From Erodium maritimum (taxonomy: Eukaryota > Streptophyta > Magnoliopsida > Geraniales > Geraniaceae), in contig OY997596.1 of assembly GCA_963921825.1 (NCBI GenBank), positions 1,865,001-1,929,000 on the forward strand: 64,000 nucleotides of DNA, in the 5' to 3' direction. The notes beneath the pieces were generated by a model that was not told the DNA's origin, did not search any database, and worked only from the letters and a program-made list of their open reading frames with translations. Every line of letters begins with the position of its first letter. Within the stretch, counting starts at the first letter, position 1. Below are positions 44,420-56,223 of this stretch, one piece after another. The position numbers were made by a program, and so were the translations under genes.

Positions 44420-46912
44420 TTTTTTTTTGAAAAGAAATGGAGATATTCATTAATGTAAAATAACTTGGGTACTCCACAGAGGGAAATCACCGTACATAAA
44501 CCAAATTAGAATAATTGGAAAGACAAGTGCATAAAGCGTAAATGTGCTATGTAGCATAATTGCGGTCGGGGATGTGGGACTGCGGTAGCATCCGGGGATA
44601 CCGATACAGTATTCCCCGACCAAAAGAGACTGACCGAGCAGATCAGAGGATAAGTAAACAACGGTGGACCAATTACTCCCCCGGTATGTCAGCGTGCGTC
44701 GTCCTCCCTTGCTTGATAGTGGTAGGGCTCCTGCACGCGGGAATGTTGACCCCGAAGTGGTAGGGTAGTAACACGTCAGCTGTTGGTGATACCAATGCCA
44801 CCTATACACCAGGGAGAAGGTACAGCCGACCAAACCCTCCCTAGCCCCTGCCGGATTCATTCCTGGAGGCGAGGGTGCTTGGAGCCCCCCGCCGCTGTAG
44901 GTGAAACCTCATTGGACGCCGCCGAGTCTTCTTCCTCTTCTGGCTCCTCCTCCCGCACTAGCCTCTTATTCCCCGATAGTGACGGTGCTAGATCCCTTGC
45001 CATCCAGGCGTCCCGATCCTCCTCAACCCCTGCTTGACTGCGCCCCCACCACCCCGGTCCCTCCTTCCGCCCTGGTGTTCGTGGGGCCTCTTTAGATCGG
45101 ACACCTCTGTCCGACCAACCTACACCTCTGTCCGACCCCCCTAAGTAGGTCCAGTTCGTTCCAGGGATGGCCTTCCCGTGCTTCGCCTTCTCTATGGCCG
45201 ACCGCGGGTCCCCTGGTGCCCTCAGGGATACTCCCCTCGAGCTCCCCACAACCGGACAAACCGGAAAGAGGTGACCCGCGCAGCAGCAACCGAAGAAATG
45301 TTCAGGTAAATACTCATAAGAAATAATCAAACGTGTCCGTACCTACGAGACAGAGAGGCGGAACCAAAGCTGACGCTGCAGGGGAATCCTGATATCTGCC
45401 CTGATTCGGACCTTCATAAAGTCCCCCCAATGTAGCCCATCCTTGTCGACATCTACGCCCTGACAGATGCCCAGTGCATTGCCAACTCTAAACCCCACAT
45501 CCCTCGTCCAGGCCCCAATTGGAAGATTGGACACTCGTGCCCAAACCGAGAAATGGTGGAACTGCAGGTCACTAACCTGCATGTGCGCTCTCAGATCCGT
45601 AAACAGGACCAAAGAGTCCCTGAAAAGACCAGGGTTACCCCAGCAGAACTCTTTCCCTTTCCTTAGCCGTCCCGAAGAAAAAACCCACTAGACCACCTTC
45701 CAATGGTTTCGCCTCCACCTTCATACCCCAGATGTCTTCCATGCGTGCCACCACTGACTTCCAGAAGACATTCTTGGAGGTCAGGACCTTGGCTGCCAGC
45801 GCATACTTATATAAGTTCCCCCTGCCCGTAACCTCCTGAACTGGGACCACGACTTCCCTGATCCGCATAGCCCTCATCTGACGGTCCAGCTCCACCTGTT
45901 CCCCCCTATCAGTTCCATTATCCACTGGTGGGTCACCCCTGATAACCGAACCAGGCACCCGACCCGTCCCAGCCCTCGGATCCGCCCCCGGTCCACCATG
46001 TGCACCTCGACCCGCTCCATAACGGGCGGCCCAAGTCGCCACGTCTCACACGCCTCCCCGGGTCCAGCCCGGATGAGGGCCCAGCCCAGGCCGCGGATGA
46101 ACAGCCCTACGGGCATCGGTCATGAGCCCTCGGCCCAAGCCCGCATCCTCCCTGGACCGAGGTGGCGAAACCCTAGCCGCCATGTGTTCCTTCCCCTGTC
46201 TTCGCCGCCAAGGCACCTCATCCGGCACCGCCCTCGCCGCCAGCTCCGACTCCGATTCCGGTGACCCCGTCCTCTCATCCGTCCCGAACACCGAGTCCGA
46301 CGAGATCACCACCGGACTGCCGCCCGCGCCATGTACCACCTCCTCACCGGCAGCAACACCGTCCTGCCCCACCCTGCTCCGGCCCACACCAACGCCCGGC
46401 CGGCGCGGCCTGGGGCCCTTCGCCGCCGTGCGACGGAGGGTGGGCGGCCCGGATCGGAGACGACCCCCCACCACCCAGCCCTCCTCCTCCACTGGTGCGG
46501 CCGAGAACTGCATCTCCGGGAGACCCGAAGCCCTCCCCGACCAAAGCCCAGCCGATATCACCGGCGTGACCTCCTCCACCGGCGTCACCTCCTCCACCAG
46601 CGTCTCCTCCGCCGAAGGCTCGGAGCCCTGCTCCGTCCCCTCCTCCGGCTCCACCCACCCGCGACCGAGGTCGTCCCCCGCCACCGGAGACCCTCCCTGT
46701 TCACCGGACTCCACCAGACACGGCCCCCAATGGACTTCATCTGCTACACCGCCTTCTTCACTCGCCATCGTCGTCGAGAGATCCATGGAAGACGGCTACC
46801 TTCGCAAAACCTGCAAAACCCTAGAAACCCTAGAAGAGAGAGCACGACTGCGTCCTTGAAAAATCTTACTTGATGGAGAGAGAGAAAATATATAATAATA
46901 ATAATAATAAAA
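44420..46912 (-). mobile_element. Complete ORF1-only LINE derivative, 2.5 kb
   Basis: Poly-T at 44420-44429 (3' end) and a leader ending near 46787 (CTAGGGTTTCTAGGGTTTTG on the minus strand) enclose an ORF1 region. The flanks CAATTTAACTT at 44409-44419 and 46913-46923 are an exact 11-bp target duplication. Between the ORF1 stop at 44857 and the tail are only about 430 bp, so ORF2 with its endonuclease and reverse transcriptase is absent by structure and not by 5' truncation. Confidence 0.85.
44857..46786 (-). pseudogene. LINE ORF1 protein (DUF4283-like plus CCHC knuckle), broken
   Basis: Frames 46786-46046, 46042-45635, 45612-45343 and 45330-44857 read in order. The first is an acidic N-terminus (MDLSTTMASEEGGVADEV). 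The second and third form the DUF4283 region (YALAAKVLTSKNVFWKSVVA, MEDIWGMKVEAKPLEGGLVG; then FSVWARVSNLPIGAWTRDVG, VDVDKDGLHWGDFMKVRIRA). The fourth has the knuckle YLPEHFFGCCCAGHLFPVCP and an acidic C-terminus. These are the parts of plant L1 ORF1, an RNA-binding chaperone. The frame changes three times, so no full-length protein is made. The long plus-strand frame 46122-46859 is an antisense shadow. Confidence 0.75.
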
Positions 46913-46940
46913 CAATTTAACTTAATTAACATAACTAATT

Positions 46941-47768
46941 GCTTGTTTTTAGAATTAGAGATAGTTTCATTCATTAATAGAATAATAGTAAAACAAATTT
47001 ATTATACTGGACATTAATCTTAAAGAATAATGATTCAATAATTCTTGACAACGAATCGATCCAAAAAAAAAACAGTGATAACAATCAGAAATAAAATAAA
47101 AATATATAACTAAAATAGGAATTGAAGCCAAAACTAGAACATAAATAAAATCCAAAAGGTTCAAATTGTCAAGAACCGCTCAAAGTAGGGCTTAAACGTT
47201 GCTTGGTCTCTTCTTTCCAATGACTCGTTTCGTCCAATGAGCTACCGAACTTGAACCTGATAGTCTGATTGGGTTAGGTATGATTTAGAGATCCCTCCCG
47301 GTAAAATTCTTGAATCCTTGCTTACTCATTGGGCTTGACGAGGTTGCATAACAGTCTTCGCCTGATTCGTCTGATTTTTCCCGACTATATCGTCGGCCGT
47401 GTCCCCGCTCGAGATGTGGAGGCTAACACGGAGAATGCTAGCATCATCACAATAGGGAGTCGCGGAACGTCGCAGGTGCACCATCCTTTCGATAAAGCAA
47501 CGCCGGATATTGTGGATGCACAGATGAGAACACCACCACAAATAGAGGGTCTCGGTCCGTCGCCGATACGACATGCTTTCGATACAACACCTCTAAATTG
47601 TGAATGCACATAAGAGAGTACTACCAATAGTAGAAAGAAGAGGATCCTCACAGTCGATCTCGTAATGACTACAAATATGCACGATAGCGGTTTAATGATA
47701 ACGATTACGACAATCAGAGTTGAGATCTCACAACCCAAGTCAAAAACTCCTTTTTAAAAGAAAAAGTG
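46941..47768. mobile_element. Insertion-like block between 26-bp direct repeats
   Basis: An identical 26-bp sequence (starting ATTTAACTTAATTAACATAA) lies at 46915-46940 and 47769-47794 and brackets 828 bp. The block has an AT-rich left part and a part with paired CTTTCGATA/CAACG/ATTGTGGATGCACA-like repeats on either side of about 47500. A 94-codon plus frame (47329-47613) has no recognisable domain. The repeat length fits a long target duplication of a retroposon or a local segmental duplication. Confidence 0.5.
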
Positions 47769-47795
47769 ATTTAACTTAATTAACATAACTAATTA

Positions 47796-47861
47796 CTGAG
47801 CTGAAATCCGCTAGAAACCGCGCTTAACGTGCGAACCGTGCGAACCGATCCGCGCCGTCCA
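47796..47861 (+). repeat. MULE-2 left terminal inverted repeat (degenerate)
   Basis: Aligns with the reverse complement of the right end over about 65 bp: shared TGAG, AAATC, TAGAAACC, GCTTAA, AACC, ATCC, GCC. Most of the differences are G/C on the left versus A/T on the right. Confidence 0.65.
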
Positions 47862-49060
47862 GCAACGATGATCAACCGCCCAGATCAACTGTCTCCCACC
47901 TTCCTAAATTTCGTGTTTCTTATACTACAAAGGGTAAGATAGTAAATTCCCTTCCTAGTTTCTTCTTCCTCTTACAGTGCGATCGCGATTGCAGACGCAC
48001 AAAACTTGAGCTGATTTCGTAGTCTTCTCTCAACAAAACACCGACAAATCAACAACTCTCCATTCCTTTGATCGATTAACGTAGAGTCAAATTCGAGCAT
48101 TACAATCTGAAGATTCAGCCGAAATTCATAAATCGTGCTCTGTTTTTGCTTCTCCTCTGCAAATCGCAAATTCAATCATTTTTTATCGCCTGATCAAGCT
48201 CAAAAACAAGTGAGAATTATCTAAATAACTTGCTTCTATCATCAGTCAATCACAGGATCGAAAAACCAGAAAATATATGTCGATTTCAAAAAATCTGAAA
48301 ACGTGCTCTGTTCTAGGGTTTATCAAGTATGTTGTTAAGATTTATCGACTATTTGATGTGAATAAACCTCGTTTCTCAACTATTCAAACGTAAACAAGTA
48401 CATTTTGAGATATACTCCAGCATTCGTTGTTTATATCTCAAATTCGATGAACAGAAATCAAATTCTGATAACTCTTGTCTTTAATCAATTGTTATCGGTT
48501 GCGTTGATAAAAGTACACTTTGTTGTTGATAAATCTAACGTAAAGCATTGATAAATTGTCTGTGACTGGACGTTCCTGAGTTAATGCTCGTTCAAGGAAC
48601 AAGTCGTGTTACTGGAATGTATTGATAAATCTTTATACTAACATTGATAAATCGTTCTAGTAGTCTTGATAAATCTTCAAACTAGTGTTGATAAATCTTC
48701 CAACTAGTGTTGATAAATATTTCTTGCAGTGTTGATAAATCTTTCTTCCAGTGTTGATAAATCTTTATGCTAGTGTTGATAAATGTATGTTTTAGAGTTG
48801 ACAAACTAATTGTCTGTGACCTTATCATTCCTGAGTAGATGATCGTTGTAGTCACACGTCGTGTAGTAGTTACCATTGATAAAATTGCATTTTATTGTTG
48901 GTAAAAGTTATGTTTAGAATTGATAAATGACTCTGACCAGGTCCCTTCCTCAGTTGATAAGTCCAACAATTGTGTTGATAAAACTGGCTTACAGTGTTGA
49001 TAAATCTTTCATGTTATATTGATAAATCTCTCTGACCAGGTCCCTTCCTGAGTTGGTACC

Positions 49061-51748
49061 ATGGATCTTGACGATGCTTGCTTTGGATTCGAGTATGAAG
49101 ATGTGGATCCTGTTCCACAACCTGTGGTCACAAAAAAGGTGTGGATTCCTGAATGTAGTGTTGATTTAAAGCCTCAAAAGGATATGAAGTTTGGTTCCTT
49201 GGAGGAAGGTATAATTTTCTACCAAACTTATGCATTAAATAGTGGGTTTGGGACACGTCGAGGGCCAGAGAAGAAGAAACCAAGGAGTAACACAATCAAT
49301 TTTAAATACATGTATTGTGCAAGAGAAAGAGAAGCATTTGTCGATGATACCGAAGGAGAGACCAACGACAAGTTAAGAAAAAGATATAGAATGTCTACAC
49401 GGACAGGCTGTATGGCGAGGATTTCTTTGAAACACACTGAAGATGGTTATACGGTGTATGAGTTTAGAGAAGACCACAATCACCCACTGCAATGTAAGCG
49501 TGATTTGCATTATCTGAGATCAAATAGGGATTTAACACCAAGGCATAAGCAATTTATCATAGATTGCTCAAAGGTTAATTTGGGAGCTACAAAAGCATTT
49601 AACCTTTACAGCCAAATAGTTGGAGGTCCTACCAACGTAGGAACGTGTCCAACTGATTTCAGAAACTTGCAGCGGGATCTGAAAGTTTACATTGGAGAGA
49701 GTGACGCTCAAATTACCATTGACCAATTCCACACTAAAGAAGACTATTGTAGTGACTTCTTCTTTGAGTACAAAGTTGATGCTGGTGATCGGCTAAGCCA
49801 CCTTTTCTGGGCTGATTCGATGTCGAGGAAGAATTATGAGCTATTTGGTGATACGGTGTCGTTCGATTCAACCTATAGATCAAACAGGTAAAGCATGTTG
49901 TATAACTTGACAATCTGCATCAGTTTGATTGATAAACCCTGCATGTAAGGTTGATAAATTGTATAATCACTGTTGATAATTTATTTATCCTTGCTGCTTA
50001 TGTTTTTGTTTGTTTAGGTACATGGTGGTCTTTGCACCATTCACTGGAGTAGACAACCACAACAAGTCGATCATCTTTGGTGCTGCTTTGTTAGCCAAAG
50101 AGGATGCCGAATCTTTTGTTTGGTTATTCCAAACATTCCTCAAAGCTATGAAGATGAAAGAGCCAAACTGTTTCATAACAGATCAAGACCCAGCGATGAG
50201 AAAGGCTTTTGAGGAAGTGTTCACACAAAGTAGGCATCGACTATGTATGTGGCACATAATGCAGAAGCTTCCTTCTAAGGTAAGTCCTGTTTTGAATTTA
50301 TGCATTTGTTAGTGATTTATGGTTGATAAAAGTTAACATTAGGAGATAAATAATTTGTTCGGTTGATTGTGAGACAAATTTATACATTATTACTGCAGGT
50401 TCCTCACAATTTATACCATGAGACAAATTTCAAGAAGAAATTTAAAGCATTGGTGTGGAGTAACTACACCGAAATAGAGGAGTTTGAGCTGACTTGGAAG
50501 GCTTTGATGGATGAATTCCAACTACACGATCACACTTGGTTGTCTTCTATGTTTGATATACGGGATAGATGGATCCCTGCATATTTTAGGGGGCTAAAAA
50601 TGGGACTATTCCTTAGAACAACATCAAGATCAGAGAGTGAGAACAGTGCATTTGGTCAATTCACTAACAGGTACCTTTATTTTTTGATTGATAAATGTTT
50701 CAATGAGGACTGATAAATTCTACACTCTTGACTGATAAAAATATGTGTGGAGACAGTAGTGTTTTCTGATGATATAATTTATTCTGTTATGATAAATGTT
50801 TCAAGAAGAACTGATAAATTTTGAAGTCTTGACTGATAAAAAATGTTGTTGTTCAGGTGCCTTACCTTGGTTGAATTCATGTGGCGCTTCGATACAGTCG
50901 TTGAAGGTCAGAGACAGAAACAATTACAGTTGGACTTCCAATCAAGCACCTTAGCTCCCAATTTCATGGTATTATCTGAAATTGAAAAGGACGCTTGGAG
51001 GATTTACAGCCGCTCAATCTTTGACATCATAAAGAAAAGTGTTGTGGGAACAACCTTCATGTGTGGGATCATAACCTGTGTTGGAAAGGATGGAAACAAG
51101 ATATATAACATCGCAAACAAACATGGGGACAAGACATTTGTTGTTGTGCAAAGCTTACCTGGGAACCATTGCACATGCACTTGCATGAGATTTGAAGGAT
51201 TTTGCATCCCTTGTATGCATATTTTCTTGGCTTTGCAAGCATCTATGGTTGATCAAATACCGGAGAGCTTGATCACGCAAAGATGGACAAAGGATGTACG
51301 CAAGAATGCTGAAAACTCTGCAGATTCTGAAGAATTACAACCATCTGCCTACGGTGAGTGTAAGAAGATTATTGCAGATATATGCTCGATGCTTCAATCT
51401 TGTGCCCTCCATCCAGCAGTGAATGCTGCAAAGTTGAAGGAATTTGCAGAACAAGTAAAGGACTTCAGGAACAAGTTGAATGATGACGAAGCTGATGATT
51501 TTGCATCAACCACAACACAAGAACTTCAGACTTTGACAGGTCTTTCTAAACCTTCACAGGTTATTGTCAAGCTACCCCATATATCAAGGACAAAAGGTTG
51601 TGGAAAGAGAATTCAATCAGGGATGGAAATGTCTATTGAAGAAGCTAAGAAAAGGAAGAGGACTTGCAAAGGATGTGGTCAACCAGGTCATGACATCAGA
51701 AACTGCTCCCAAAGAAAAGATGGCTGCAGTGATAAAACATTGAACTAG
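49061..51748 (+). CDS. FAR1/Jittery-type MULE transposase, apparently intact
   Basis: Four exons, 49061-49887, 50018-50279, 50399-50670 and 50857-51748, all GT-AG with matching phases, give 750 aa with no stop. Residues about 45-145 are a FAR1-type (WRKY-GCM1) DNA-binding domain (FYQTYALNSGFGTRRG, TGCMARI, EDHNHPL). The MULE transposase core has Asp269 (VSFDSTYRSNRY), Asp331 (FITDQDPAMRKAF) and Glu442 (TTSRSESENSAF) as the likely DDE triad. A SWIM zinc finger is at 559-575 (CTCTCMRFEGFCIPCMH), and a CCHC knuckle near the C-terminus (CKGCGQPGHDIRNC). Host FAR1-RELATED SEQUENCE genes have the same domains, but TIRs and element-wide repeats show this one belongs to a transposon. It would bind the element ends and catalyse excision and insertion. 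Confidence 0.9.
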
Positions 51749-52296
51749 TGTTGATAAATGTAGCACTTAACGTTGATAAATACTTTCCACCTATTACTGA
51801 CTCTATGAATTACAAGGTCATTCAGTACTGATAAAACATTGAATTAGGCTTGATAAAGTCTTCAAGTAAAGTTGATAAATCTGTTTTTTAATATTCCTAA
51901 CTCTGATTTACAAGGTCCTTCAACATTGAATATGTACACAAATTTAAGGGTGATAAAAGTTGTAACAAATGTTGATAAAAGCTTAGTAGATCACTGATAA
52001 AATACCTTCGAAAGTACTTACCTATTGCTATTCAAAATAGCCATCCACAACAGTGATAAACCATGAGCACAGAATTGATAAAACTCTTCTATATATGTGA
52101 TAAACCTGGTACATAAAACAGATTGATAAACCCTGTCATTTCACACGCTCAAAAACATCTACGCACATTTAGTATCATCTGTTTACCAAAAAATGCTAGA
52201 GTCATAAGAAGTTTGCAACTGATTACATCCTTTTTACCAAAAAAAGTAACTGCACAGAAGACTTAATGTTTTATACAAGTGCCTTGTCCAACAGTC

Positions 52297-55200
52297 CTAT
52301 ATAGTTCTTTCTGAAGAAGCAGGAGATAGCTCATCCCCTCCACTTGATTGATTCCTCTGACAGTAGCTCCTCAGCTTTACCTCGTTCATGATCTTTGCGG
52401 TGTTGCTTGGATACGTGCACAATTGCATGGCATATCGATGCCTCAGCTTCAATAATTGATCAGCCTATATACACAACAAAAAAACCACCTCAGTTAGTTA
52501 AACTACACACATAAAAACACATGACTTAAAAAGAACTGCACAAGATAAAAATGTTAGCTTACATTGTTCTTTGACATAGGGAAACCCCAAGTACTTCCAG
52601 ATTCACCCATGTACCTCTCCATGTGAAGCATGCAGTAGATGCCACAGTCAACCACATTATCACTGCTGCTCCAATCTAGCTTCAAACCCTTTCCACGTCC
52701 ATTTCTGATTCTCACAGAGAGAGTAGCATCAAGCCTTTCAAGGAACATCGAAAACCTATTCCTCTGTCAATGATTAACAGAAAATACATACATTAGAAAC
52801 ACAAAAATGTACGTAAAATTAATAACTAAAATCGCAAATAAAAACTTACCAAATTGGTGATTCTGTTCCCGTATTTGCCTCTAAAGTTAGTCCCCTGCAA
52901 GTTGTCGAGGACAGCCACTGTGTGTTTCTTCATGTCGAAACATACCAAGTAATAGTGAGACTTTGCATGAACTGGGAAAAACACCTGCCATAGAAGAACA
53001 AAGAAGACAAACATGGTTACACAAAACACAAACCTAATACTATAAAAATGATACATAAGCCTGAAAATGTGTGGGAGATCCTTACCAAATCCACAGTAGT
53101 GAGATTGACATCCGTGTACAACTCCAACTCGGTTTCAAGATCATCACACCAGTTTTCTTTCTTCAGATCAATCAAGGATGACTAATGATAAAAAAACATG
53201 TAAAATGATAAACACATTCCCACCTTAGTATTATTAAAAAAAGACAAAATTCACATGAATAAAAAACACTCACGCTTGCAACTGTTGTGAAGAAAAACCT
53301 TGAAGGTTCATCTGGTGTTCTCTTCTCCTCCATCAAATTCATGTAAGCTACCCATGCATTAATAACACCCACCATTACTTCTGTCCCAACTTTCATCGAC
53401 TGTAAATCATTTTTCATCAACTTATACTGCCATCCATGATTTCAAAAACCATTTCCCTTCAAAAAAACACAACACATCAGTGGTGATAAAACTATATCAC
53501 ATTGTTGATAAAACTAGCAGATAGAGTTGATAAAAATGAAACACATGGTTAACAGATAAAAACCAATGGTATACGCATCAGTGGTGATAACCCTATATAA
53601 CATTGTTGATAAACCTGGCAGATAGAGTTGATAAAAATGTAAAACATGGTCAACAGATGCAAAACAATGTTTGTTAATGCTATATACATCAGTGGTGATA
53701 AACCTATATAGGATTGTTGATAAACCTAGCAGATAGAGTTGATAAAAATGTAAAGACAGGGTTAGGACAATACCACTGGTCTTCTCTATCGTCGTTCAGC
53801 AGTCATTCCATCCATAGTTGCTCCTCTTTTGTCAATGGAGCATTCAAATCTATTTTCCTAGTTGATGGCCCTGCCTTTATAATTTTCTTCGTGGTTGGCT
53901 TTTTACTACTGCTTCTCGATTTCTTCTTTTCTTCTTTCCCTTTGCCCTTCTCTGTCCTCACAACATCTTCACATGCTTCCCTCCCTACATCAACATCTCC
54001 ACATGCTTGCCTCCCTATGTCAGCAACATCTTCAATACCGAGACAGAATGTAGGCATCCCGCGACCTTGTGGCTCGCCTACATTGGTCTCCTCGGCATCC
54101 GCCACAGACGTGATATTATCATCACCTTTTCCTTGTTCGACAACATTGTTGCCTTCAGCTTCTTCAACAGCATTATCACCTTTCCCTTGATCGCCAGCAT
54201 CATCGCCTTTCCCTCCCACAACACCTTCTACCTCAACGTCACAATCTCTTCCTAACTCCACTACCGGTTCAACCCCATCCTCGTGCTCCTCAGCAACAAT
54301 ATTATCCCTTCCAAGCCTAACAGAACCAACTTCTGCCTTCTCTCTCTCTGCTACACAATCTTGGCCATCGTTCTCCTTACCGCTACCCTGACTATTCACT
54401 TTAGTTGCAGCATTAAATGCTGCATCAATAGCCTTTATCACATCAGGATGCCTCCACCAACGATCTTGTGATGACTCTTCGATGTTGTGCTCTGATGGGG
54501 CCCCCACCATCTCATTCACAGCATCGTGAAGCCTCCTGACGGTGATATTGTCAGAAAACTTTGAAATGGCTGTTCTGATGCTGTCCTTAAAAAGGACATA
54601 GCTATCAGCGAGATGCACTGCTTGTTCTGCCAGCTTTACGATGAATTCCTACACATTACAAAAATACAAAAAATGTTACAGAAAAACACAAAAACTTATG
54701 ACTTTAACACAAAAAAACTTTGAATATACCTCTTGTCCCAAATCATCAATGACATCTTCAACTTCCTCAGGTACGTATGGGTCTTCGTCTATGTAACCTT
54801 CCCCGAATGACCCGTATTGCTTTTCAAGATACTCCCGATCTTTCAAGTCATCAGATGTCCACCCAATGAGAGAAGGCTGGGCCCTCTCCACAACTCTCTT
54901 CTCGAGCACAACCCGATCAACATAGTATAATTGCATAACACCAAACAAAACAATTTAGAAACTGCTGACAGTGATAATAAATTTGTTTATCAACACTACA
55001 AGCATAAATTATCAACCTTATTCAATACTTTTATCAATGCAACAAGGATGATAAAAAATTAAACTAACCATGAAAAATGTCAAAGGCCCAGCATAGAACT
55101 TCTCTCCCGTGGCTGACTTATCCCATTTTTTTTTGCTTTCAATCAGACCATCAATGAAAAAGCCACACCAGTCATATTCTGGGATGGCATTTACTTTGTC

Positions 55201-56223
55201 CATTGCGTACAACACAGAATTATTGACATAGCTCCCACTCGTCCATTCAACCATCACAGTTGAGAATAACACCGCAAAATTCCACTTGAACATTTCTTCA
55301 TCTCCTCTTTGTTTCTTCATCACTTCAATCAGAGAAGAGATGCTCACTCCAAAAACTGATTGAACATTAAACTGCCGAAGCCAACGTGCAACAAGTCAAC
55401 AAAAATCAGACCTCTCTGGGATGATCGCTCGTCCGCCACAAGGGATCCCTAATGTTTCCTTCACATTTTCGCTGCTGATGTGTAAAGGTCGGTCTTGTGA
55501 TAGCTTTATGCAAAGACTCCCGGTATGGATATTACTCACAAGCCAAAACCCAAGGGCTTGTGGTAAGTCCTTCACCTCCAGCAGCAAGATACTCCCAAAC
55601 CCCATGTCCTGTACTGCCTTCTTCTGCAAATCACTCATTCCCTCCATGAAATTGACCAAGGACTTAGGTGATGTCCTGACCTTCAACCTCTGAAGACCAT
55701 CACCTCTTACACGAACCTGATCCTTCTTGGTCCTCTTTGTAATTGGGTTTGCAAGAGCATTGGCCTCCGGCTATGGTCTCTTCTTCACAGGACCTACGAA
55801 TGCTTCCATAGATGAGCTTTGTCCTGCATCCTTTGTCGGATTAGGAGCAGGAGCAGCAGTTGCAGATGAGCTATTTTCTGCTACATCATTTGCTGGGTTC
55901 GGAGGAGGAGCTATGACTGATCCCTCTGCTGGATTACGAGGAGCGGGCATCAACAACTTTTGTCCTGCATCCTTTGTTGGATTAGGAGCAGCAGTCGCGG
56001 ATGAGCTCTCTCCTCCTACAACATTGGCGGGATTCGGAGGGACTTTGATCTTGATAACAGGACGTTTCTTCGCTTTGACTGCACAACACATTCAAAAACA
56101 CAAAAGATCACCAATCATACTAAAAGCATATAATAAAAACAAAGTTTAAATTATTCTAAACCTTTTACCTGGGATCAAGTCCTTCAGGAGAAGTGAATCC
56201 TCATTCGATCTAGTCTTCACCAT
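52297..56223 (-). pseudogene. Ulp1-protease-like gene of MULE-2, with in-frame stops
   Basis: Nine exons can be traced on the minus strand: 56223-56169, 56078-55069, about 54948-54730, 54648-53774, 53426-53274, 53181-53086, 52984-52850, 52763-52563 and 52464-52297. The N-terminal part has two copies of a Pro/Asn/Ala repeat (NPTKDAGQ). MSDLQKKAVQDMGFGSILLL and LPQALGFWLVS match the domain before Ulp1 in plant transposon-borne C48 proteases. An acidic linker follows. The catalytic part has VFFPVHAKSHYYLVCFD (His), VLDNLQG (Asp) and VVDCGIYCMLHMERYMG (Cys). Stops interrupt the frame at 55771-55773, 55396-55398 and 53803-53805 while the surrounding frame continues, and the acceptor of exon 3 is unclear. 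Related Ulp1 genes occur in 'kaonashi' MULEs; SUMO removal is the family activity. Confidence 0.8.

Noticed and set aside
46122-46859. Plus-strand open frame of 245 codons in the LINE at 44420-46912
   Set aside because: Antisense shadow of ORF1: its proline/serine-rich translation reflects GC-rich sequence on the other strand.
48540-49030. Regularly spaced short repeats, considered as a CRISPR-like array
   Set aside because: The repeats are only about 8-10 bp, spacing varies, and the setting is a plant transposon. CRISPR arrays do not fit.
49061-51748. Host FAR1-RELATED SEQUENCE gene
   Set aside because: Terminal inverted repeats, the same motif array inside its introns and across the whole element, and a second transposon-type gene point to a MULE transposase. 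A domesticated origin is not fully excluded.
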